In this document: piece by piece, positions 58,081 to 64,000 of the stretch | Position numbering within the stretch: the first letter of the stretch is position 1 | Layout: each line of letters begins with the position of its first letter | Made by a program: the position numbers and the translations under genes | The notes under the pieces: model-generated | Database searches by the model: none | Told to the model about the DNA's origin: nothing | Seen by the model: only the letters and a program-made list of their open reading frames with translations | Source of the DNA: Coccinella septempunctata | Taxonomy: Eukaryota; Arthropoda; Insecta; Coleoptera; Coccinellidae | DNA: 64,000 nucleotides | NCBI RefSeq assembly: GCF_907165205.1 | Contig: NC_058195.1 | Coordinates: forward strand, 15,686,001 to 15,750,000 | Direction: 5' to 3'

Positions 58081-58450
58081 CTGAAGACCAAAGCACCTAG
58101 AAGCTTATCCTGCTTATCGATCTAGAAGCGGATCTACCTATAAAGCAAATCATTGCTGGGGTCGAATTTAACTGGAAACCAATCAACCTGAAGACCAAAG
58201 CACCCAGCCGAAGACCAAAGCACCTAGAAGCTTATCCTGCTTATCGATCTAGAAGCGGATCTACCTGTAAAGCAAATCATTACTGGGGTCGAATTTAACT
58301 GGAAACCAATCAACCTGAAGACCAAAGCACCCAGCTGAAGACCAAAGCAACTAGAAGCTTATCCTGCTTATCGATCTAGAAGTGGATCTACCTATAAAGC
58401 AAATCATTGTTGGGGTCGAATTTAACTGGAAACCAATCAACCTGAAACCA
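58081..58450. repeat. Three tandem 127-bp units
   Basis: CTGAAGACCAAAGCACCTAG starts at 58081, with copies near 58208 and 58335, differing by only a few bases. Confidence 0.85.
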
Positions 58451-58879
58451 AACCCACTCCACTAGAAACATTGCCGAAAGTTTATTTTACCTAAAATTAT
58501 TTCGAACTGGATCTACCAAGCAACTTAGTAGTTAATCTACCCTGGAACTATACCAACCAAAAAGGTGGGATCTACCACATTAGCGCATCTTGCCTGAAGA
58601 CGAATGTACCTAGAGGCATTTTGACCTAGAAGCGAACCACTAAAAGGGTTGATCTATCTGAAAAAATCCTTCGAATATTCTCGAATGGAAACTTACGTAG
58701 GAATATTTGGAAATGAATCTACCTAGCAGCGAATCTATCAAAAAGGTAGGTGCATCGAAGGAGCGAATCTCGCCTAAAGAAGAATGTAACTGGGATGGCA
58801 TTAATTTGAATTAAATTGAAAGAAAATCTTGCCTGAAACTCCTGAAAGGTGAATTTTTCTAGAGGGTTTCTTAATCTCA

Positions 58880-59900
58880 ATCTGACAGTTGGAAGATGAT
58901 AACAAGGCTTTTTTTTAATATCTCCCTTCTTGTACCTCTATTAGTTTCTGTATTCATTTTGGAAGTTGTATATAATGAAATTCTATACAACTTTCGCCTG
59001 AAGCAATTTTTCATACCCTTAACCTTAACCTTTGGAGTTAGAGGGTGATGAAAGCGAAGAGCTTAGCCACACATGCGAAAGGCCAAGGTCAATATATAAA
59101 CCCATCAGTCTTATGTACATTCATCGCCATATATCTCAAAAACGTTCTTCGGACAAAATTTGTACAAAATGTTTTGCTTTACAACTCTTGTTATGGATGT
59201 GAAAACAATTTGAATCCCAGGAGAGGAGGTAATACAAAAAAACTTATTTTTGTGACCTTTATGGCCAATTTTTATTGTTCCTGTTTGCTGAAACTGTCTG
59301 ATTATATTTTTTCCGTTATTCTTGAATCATTAGCTGCAGAATAAGAAAAAAAGCTAAGGTGCTCGAGAATGTGACTTTTTCTGCAATTTTGGCGCCCCCC
59401 ACACAGAATGTATACTTTTCAACATGTAATTAACCACATATATCTCCATCTGACAATCTCGAGTATGTACAATGATCGTTTTTTTTACTATTCCGACAGG
59501 CTGTCCAAGACAATTCCCCATACATAAATTTTTGTTAGAGGTGCTCTACAGGGACCAAGGTATCTCCCCTTATATTTATTAATCCTACACGCTAGATTGA
59601 TTTCCAAATTTTTCTCTTGGGCTCCCCAACTATAAATGAAGTTGTGATAATTAAATGTGCGAAAAGTTTTCTGGCAGTAAACAAAATTAATTCAGATAGA
59701 TAACAATCACTGATTTGAAATCAACAAATAATGTTACGATCTAAATCGAACTAGCTGTCTTCCAAAGTATCAACAGAAATACCAATTCGTTTGAAATAAG
59801 ACTCTTAAAAATCGAAATAATACAATGAAAATAATTTGTCAATGATAAAAAATTATAGTGATGCTCTTCGAAACCAAGATCAAATCAACAACAAATGAAC
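58880..59900. other. AT-rich DNA, 3' flank of Rpn1
   Basis: A 99-codon plus frame at 59045-59344 has no recognised domain. TTTATT at 59575-59580 gives AATAAA on the minus strand, about 330 nt past the Rpn1 stop, a possible polyadenylation signal. A dispersed repeat piece lies at about 59715-59790. Confidence 0.4.
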
Positions 59901-59907
59901 AAGTAAC

Positions 59908-60236
59908 TTAGCATTTCTTCAGCACGCAAACTCCGTCCAGGGTAGGCGAGTAAACGACGTAATCTTCATTGACGAGCTCGGCCCTTTCTCCTGCTGCCAG
60001 CAGAACCGGTGTGGTGTGCGTATGGATTCCTGCAATCGTTTTCGGCGTACCTGCCTTACCAACTATGTCGACTGCTTGGCCCACCCTCACCGTTACGCTC
60101 AACGGTTGCAGGTCTTCTCCGAGTGTCAAGAGCCATCTAGGTTGGATAGCCGTGACCAGCGTGTACAGCAGATAGTGCGCTTTTCCAAGAATCAAGGAAT
60201 GAGGATCGACAAGGGCCACAAGAGGAATTAAGAGTC
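59908..60236 (-). CDS. Rpn1: Rpn1/PSMD2, last coding exon
   Basis: Rpn1 is the large base subunit of the 26S proteasome regulatory particle, docking ubiquitin receptors and shuttle factors. This exon begins after the acceptor TTTACAG and completes a Gly codon (G from the previous exon plus GA). It encodes LLIPLVALVDPHSLILGKAH, the YLLYTLVTAIQPRWLL segment and the conserved C-terminal beta-rich part (VRVGQAVDIVGKAGTPKTIA, HTHTTPVLLAAGERAELV). It is 329 nt. The protein ends VCVLKKC, a few residues earlier than family members, which continue past the lysines. Several conserved positions are changed, so a divergent paralogue is possible. Confidence 0.9.
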
Positions 60237-61469
60237 CTGTAAATGTATAAGAAAGTTTCATGAAATGAAAAATTTTTAAGCTTGCTGCTTCCCATCAAAG
60301 TCTCAATGTACTTTTCGTGTGCTGAAGTGAAGAAGCCGAACAAACTACTCTTTCGTCTCTGAGTAGAGTCGAATCAGACCCCAGAATTATAGACATGTAT
60401 AGGGGGGTCTTCGTCTCGTACAAATATTTTAACAGTATATTCTTGAGGTCAAAAGAAACTCTTCTTGCCTATACTATTTCGCTATTTCGTCCGATTCGGC
60501 CCTGATAAAAAGATAAAGCCATTTTAAGTTTCCATAATAAGATGTGCCACCCCTGAAAAAACTATATTACCTTCAGAATATCTAGTTATATCTGCGACAC
60601 TATATATTTGTGGATCTTTTGGACAGAGTTGTATTCAGCCAAAGTATCACTTTTTCAAATTTCACAGATACTTTTTAATTTTTGAACATCAAATTACTAG
60701 AAAACGGCGCATTATACGATAAAATATGAGGAATACTTTTATTTTTACAAAACGTTCAGATATTGATTAGCGTCCAGCTTAGTCTGAAGAGTTGGGTTCA
60801 TTGAATTTTTATTATCTTTATGGTACGTAATGGTCATAATGAGGAAACTGGAAGACGTGGTAATATCTTGTGTCTTGTGTTGTGTGTGATTCATCAAATG
60901 AATGGAAAACTATATTCCGAAATTCATTTCATTCGATAAAACCGTTTGTGAGATAGGATTAAAGATAACATTTTTTATGGTTTTTCAATAGCCATTATCT
61001 TTTAACCCGAGCCGATTCGGAAAAATTGTAAGAGAAAAAAGTATTTCTTTTGACCTCAAGAATCTACTGTTAAAGCACTTGTACGAGTCAAAGACTCACC
61101 CTGTATAAATTTGAAAAAATATACATATAAAGATGTACCCCCAAATTGTGAAATATACCATTCCTTCACTTACTTTTAACTTGATGTTTCAAAAAAAAAT
61201 TCCTCTTTGCCTAAGAAGAAAATCTCACTGTTTATGCCGGAATAGATGAGCAATATAATCATATACAAATTTGTCATGATTATTGAACAATAATTTCTAA
61301 AACTATTGTTGACGATCCGAGTGTGAAGAAGTATAAACGACCACACTCAGGTTTTAAAGACCTTTAAATTGTGTGTCACTCGACTCATATTGCCAAATGA
61401 TGAACTTTGATCGCTCAGAAGTTGAATTTTAGGAAGTAAAGCCCACATCGAAGCACTTATGATACGCAC
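60237..61469 (-). other. Rpn1 intron carrying a MITE
   Basis: 1233 nt with donor GTGCGT and acceptor TTTACAG. About 57% of it is the MITE at 60400-61103. Confidence 0.85.
60400..61103. mobile_element. MITE related to 37959-38327, enlarged
   Basis: The right end is the inverse of CAGGGTGAGTCTTTGACTCG, flanked by TA; the left end is mutated (TAGGGGGGTCTTCGTCTCG). The middle has extra sequence that includes AAAACTATATTCCGAAATTC, also found near 45850. Confidence 0.7.
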
Positions 61470-61853
61470 CAGCCATTGCTACTGGATCCACCAGCTGTCT
61501 GTCGGTATGCAGCGGGCTCAATGTCATGGTACCTTTACCCAAGTGTAGCAATCCCTGAGATAGCCTCACCATGAAGAGCTGCGACGGGTTTTTGGTATGA
61601 TAGACCGCCAGCTGTCTCAGGCAAGCTGCCAGTCTAGCGTTGTTTGTTCCAGCTCCAACGAAACCCAATCCGAAAATGGCGTTGCATGCCACGTCATCCT
61701 CGGAATCGTGCGAGTATTTCGTGAGTATGTCGATCACGGATAACTGAGGGTTCGACACGGAGGTCAAGGCTATAGCTAGGGGTACAGCCTTTCGGACTAT
61801 CGGTTCTCCATAACGGCCTATGTGGCCAAATATTCTCTGCACCATTTCAGCAC
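61470..61853 (-). CDS. Rpn1: Rpn1/PSMD2, penultimate coding exon
   Basis: 384 nt (2 nt, 127 codons, 1 nt). The acceptor is TTTCACAG before GTGCTGAAATGG; the donor is GCTG followed by GTGCGT. Encodes AEMVQRIFGHIGRYGEPIVR, AVPLAIALTSVSNPQLSVID, then AIFGLGFVGAGTNNARLAA and LFMVRLSQGLLHLGKGTMTL. The Gly/Ala-rich helical pairs are proteasome/cyclosome (PC) repeats that build the toroidal core of Rpn1. The reading frame joins both neighbours exactly as in the known protein (EEIG-AEM and VAMAG-LL). Confidence 0.93.
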
Positions 61854-62272
61854 CTGTGAAATTATTATCATCACTGAAACCACCCATCGCCTTCAACTAG
61901 TGTAGGTTTAGGTTTTCACATAACATAACATAACATAAAGGTACTCTTACTTGGAGCACTCTTATGTTATACAACAAAAATGACAAAATATTTATTATTG
62001 TAGAATTCGAGAGTCCGAGATGTGAATATTGTAAATAAATAATAAATGGATTCGATTTGCGGCAGGTGAATAAGGAACAAAATTAATTGAGATTTAGGTA
62101 TAACAAAAAGTGAAAAATAAGAAATAATTACTTCTACTCGAAGTAGAATCAGCATTTCTGAAACTATTTCAAGACATCCGGTAGACAAATGATTGATAAA
62201 TTCATTTCATTTTTCACTGAGGAGAACGCATGACTTCGAACAGGAACCGAAAAGCAGAAAGTGAAAACATAC
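61854..62272 (-). other. Rpn1 intron
   Basis: 419 nt, donor GTATGT, acceptor TTCACAG. Contains a short CATAA microsatellite at about 61918-61938. Confidence 0.85.
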
Positions 62273-62812
62273 CGATTTCTTCCCCCTTTGATACAGCAGC
62301 AACGGCCAGAACAGCTATAGCCTGACCCATGCAGTAATCCCAATCCAAATTGTTCTTCCTATCCTTCTTCTTGTGTGCCGGGTCTTTCTTTACTTTATCC
62401 CTTGCCTTCTCGTCCTTGCACGTGATCTTTTCCTCGACGATCCTCAGCAATTCCTGTACGATCAAGACATCACCTGTACCGGCATACGCACACATCTTCA
62501 ACATAGTCTGAACCATGGTCTTGAACGGTTCTTCGAAAACGTCCATGGCCGCGTAGGGCACTTCAATGCTTTCCTTGCACCCCATGTAGCAAAGGGCCAC
62601 ACCTAGTCCTGCTAGCCGCATGAAAGGTGATCTCAGCTGTTCCGTATTGTTGGCCTCAATTATTTTGAAGAGTATGGTGGTTATGACGTTGTGGTTACTG
62701 CGACCAAGAGCTATGAGACCGCAGGAGAGACTAGCGATACCGAGAACCTCGACGGACTGTGTGCCTTGAACGATGGGAGATAGTAGATCTAGCACGTCCT
62801 CACGAGCGGTTC
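62273..62812 (-). CDS. Rpn1: Rpn1/PSMD2, upstream coding exon
   Basis: 540 nt (2 nt, 179 codons, 1 nt), acceptor TTGCTTTTAG, donor ATCG followed by GTATGT. Encodes TAREDVLDLLSPIVQGTQSV, PC repeats (GIASLSCGLIALGRSNHNV; MRLAGLGVALCYMG), the VCAYAG-like KMCAYAGTGDVLIVQELL segment, a charged Lys/Asp-rich loop (DEKARDKVKKDPAHKKKDRK) and QAIAVLAVAAVSKGEEIG. All of this aligns in order with the second half of PSMD2. With the two downstream exons the window holds about 416 of the roughly 900 residues; the 5' exons lie beyond the window edge. Confidence 0.93.
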
Positions 62813-62879
62813 CTAAAAGCAAAAATATCGTAACAGTAATAAATTAATGAGAAATGAATACATCGAATAAATGTATTTT

Positions 62880-63800
62880 TGTATATTTGATGATGAATCG
62901 TTCTCTAGTCTCCACCGTAGCAAGCTGCCCCGCCAAGTACATGGTGGACCGTTTCAGATTTATATATTGTAGTAAAGCCGAATACGTGATAGATAGTTTT
63001 ATTCCACCTGAAGCCGCCATGCCGAATAGGTGATGAAAGGTTTACACCTAGCAGTGGAATATGTGATGAAAGGTTTTCTTCCTGACCAAGCCGCCTTACC
63101 GAACCAAATTGTCCACCCGAATACATGATCAAGGCCCCTCGCCAAATGGATGATGAACCGTTTCCGATTCAGCTCTAATCGTGCATCCGAATACGCAACC
63201 GATTCAGATTTAAATTTAGCAGTCCAGTCGAATACGAGATGAATCGTGTTCTTCCAGGTCAAGCCGTCATGCAAAATACGTGGTCAAATGTCAGATTAGA
63301 ACCTTGCAGTCCTGACGAATACGTGGTGAATCGTTTTCTTCCAGATTAAGCCGCCTCGCAAAATAGATGGTGAACCGTTTCTGATTAAGCCCTAATAGTC
63401 CAGTCCAGCCGAATACGTGATGAATCGTTTTCTCCCAGATGAAGCTGTCATGCAAAATATGTGGTCAATCGTTTCAGATTTAAATTCTGCAGTCCAGCCG
63501 AATACGTATTGATTCGTTTTCTTCTAGATCAAGCCGCTTCGTCAAATGGGTGATGCACTGTTTCTGATTCACATCTAAATAGCCGAATACGTTGTGAATC
63601 GTTTTCTTTCAGATCAAGACACCAATCCAAATACGTGGTGAGCCGTCTCATATTTAAAATTAATAGTTGAGCCGAATACGTGGTGAATGGTTTTTTTCCA
63701 TATCAAGCCGCAGGCCGCCGCACCAAATATGTGATGAATCGTTTTCTTCCAGATCAAGCCGCCTCGCCAAATAGGTAATGAACCTCTTCTCATCCTGAAT
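62880..63800. repeat. Degenerate ~88-bp minisatellite in an Rpn1 intron
   Basis: CGAATACGTGATGAATCGTT-like phrases recur near 63231, 63317, 63409, 63500, 63584 and 63671, alternating with AAGCCGCCTCGCCAAATAG-like pieces. Long minus-strand frames here (62905-63132, 62999-63274, 63660-63956) are read-through of the repeat, not exons. The preceding Rpn1 exon is not found up to 64000. Confidence 0.7.
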
Positions 63801-64000
63801 TGGGAGATAACCGAGTTTTCGGTTTGCTAGTACCGATTGCCAGAGTCGAGTCGTTTTTATCGACGCGAATTTTACCGATTTTCGGCATCTGAGACACTTT
63901 CCGTTTCCAACCCCAACGGTAGGTACAAAAAGAATGTCCCCCTGCTTGTCCGTCATTCTGATGAATTCTGAGTTTAGATTGGAGTAAGTGCAGAAAAGTT

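Larger units (their letters stand above)
53800..58880. repeat. Degenerate satellite, ~250-270-bp higher period, interrupted
   Basis: Short related phrases recur throughout: CTAGAAGCGAATCTAC, GCCTGAAGACGAAAGTA, AAGGTGGGATCTACC, CTGGAAACCAATCA. AGGTGGGATCTACC-like points fall near 53904, 54082, 54329, 54595, 57405, 57660 and 58564. The nested elements at 54650-57194 split the array. At 58081-58450 three near-identical 127-bp units form a younger sub-array. No coding capacity. Confidence 0.7.

Noticed and set aside
59969..60231. Plus-strand frames overlapping the last Rpn1 exon
   Set aside because: They are antisense shadows of the GC-richer Rpn1 coding sequence, which is conserved in the minus frame.
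62905..63956. Further Rpn1 exons in the long minus-strand frames
   Set aside because: The peptides (for example SSHIPLLGVNLSSPI) repeat with the ~88-bp minisatellite and do not match the PC-repeat region that should precede the 62.8-kb exon.

Overview
The window looks like insect nuclear DNA, probably from a beetle (the order is inference). It is AT-rich and repeat-dense, has GT-AG introns, and carries mariner, hAT-like, piggyBac-like, Foldback-like and LINE-derived sequence. Only two stretches look like host protein-coding genes: the 3' half of Rpn1/PSMD2 (26S proteasome lid-base scaffold) on the minus strand at 59.9-62.8 kb, and an unidentified multi-exon gene on the plus strand at 47.1-51.4 kb whose exons join in one consistent reading frame.

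Layout. 1-1.3 kb: AT-rich, no gene seen. 1.33-8.74 kb: a 7.4-kb palindrome made of two arms of about 24 tandem ~143-bp units each, bounded by a 9-bp target duplication. This is the architecture of a Foldback element. 8.7-19 kb: AT-rich DNA with MITE-like inverted repeats, a palindromic element with a hammerhead-like core (11.9-12.3 kb), a perfect 36-bp hairpin (13.0 kb) and a tRNA-derived SINE (14.8 kb). 19.15-20.36 kb: a decayed mariner. 20.96-21.94 kb: a nested palindromic element. 25.52-26.59 kb: a non-autonomous hAT with 8-bp target duplications.

29.9-36.2 kb: a tandem array of 25 tRNA-Gly(TCC) genes, nearly all on a 152-bp period, flanked on both sides by decayed tRNA fragments. 36.2-46.8 kb: nested mobile elements, including several whose ends read TACAGGGTG, a 4.4-kb hAT-like element, a TTAA-inserted piggyBac-type MITE with a matching empty site nearby, and a Tc1/mariner-type element in which the N-terminal DUF4817 domain has been joined to the transposase C-terminus by an internal deletion.

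47.1-51.4 kb: the unidentified spliced gene, with a broken LINE (itself interrupted by a DNA element) inside one intron. 53.8-58.9 kb: a degenerate satellite split by a nested pair of elements: a palindromic MITE with a Tc1/mariner-type element inserted at the TA in its exact centre. 59.9-64 kb: the last three coding exons of Rpn1, with a MITE in one intron and an ~88-bp degenerate minisatellite upstream.

Most of the window is therefore explained by amplification of palindromic and tandem DNA. The most unusual structures are the Foldback-like palindrome and the tRNA-Gly array. No operons, CRISPR arrays or bacterial features are present.
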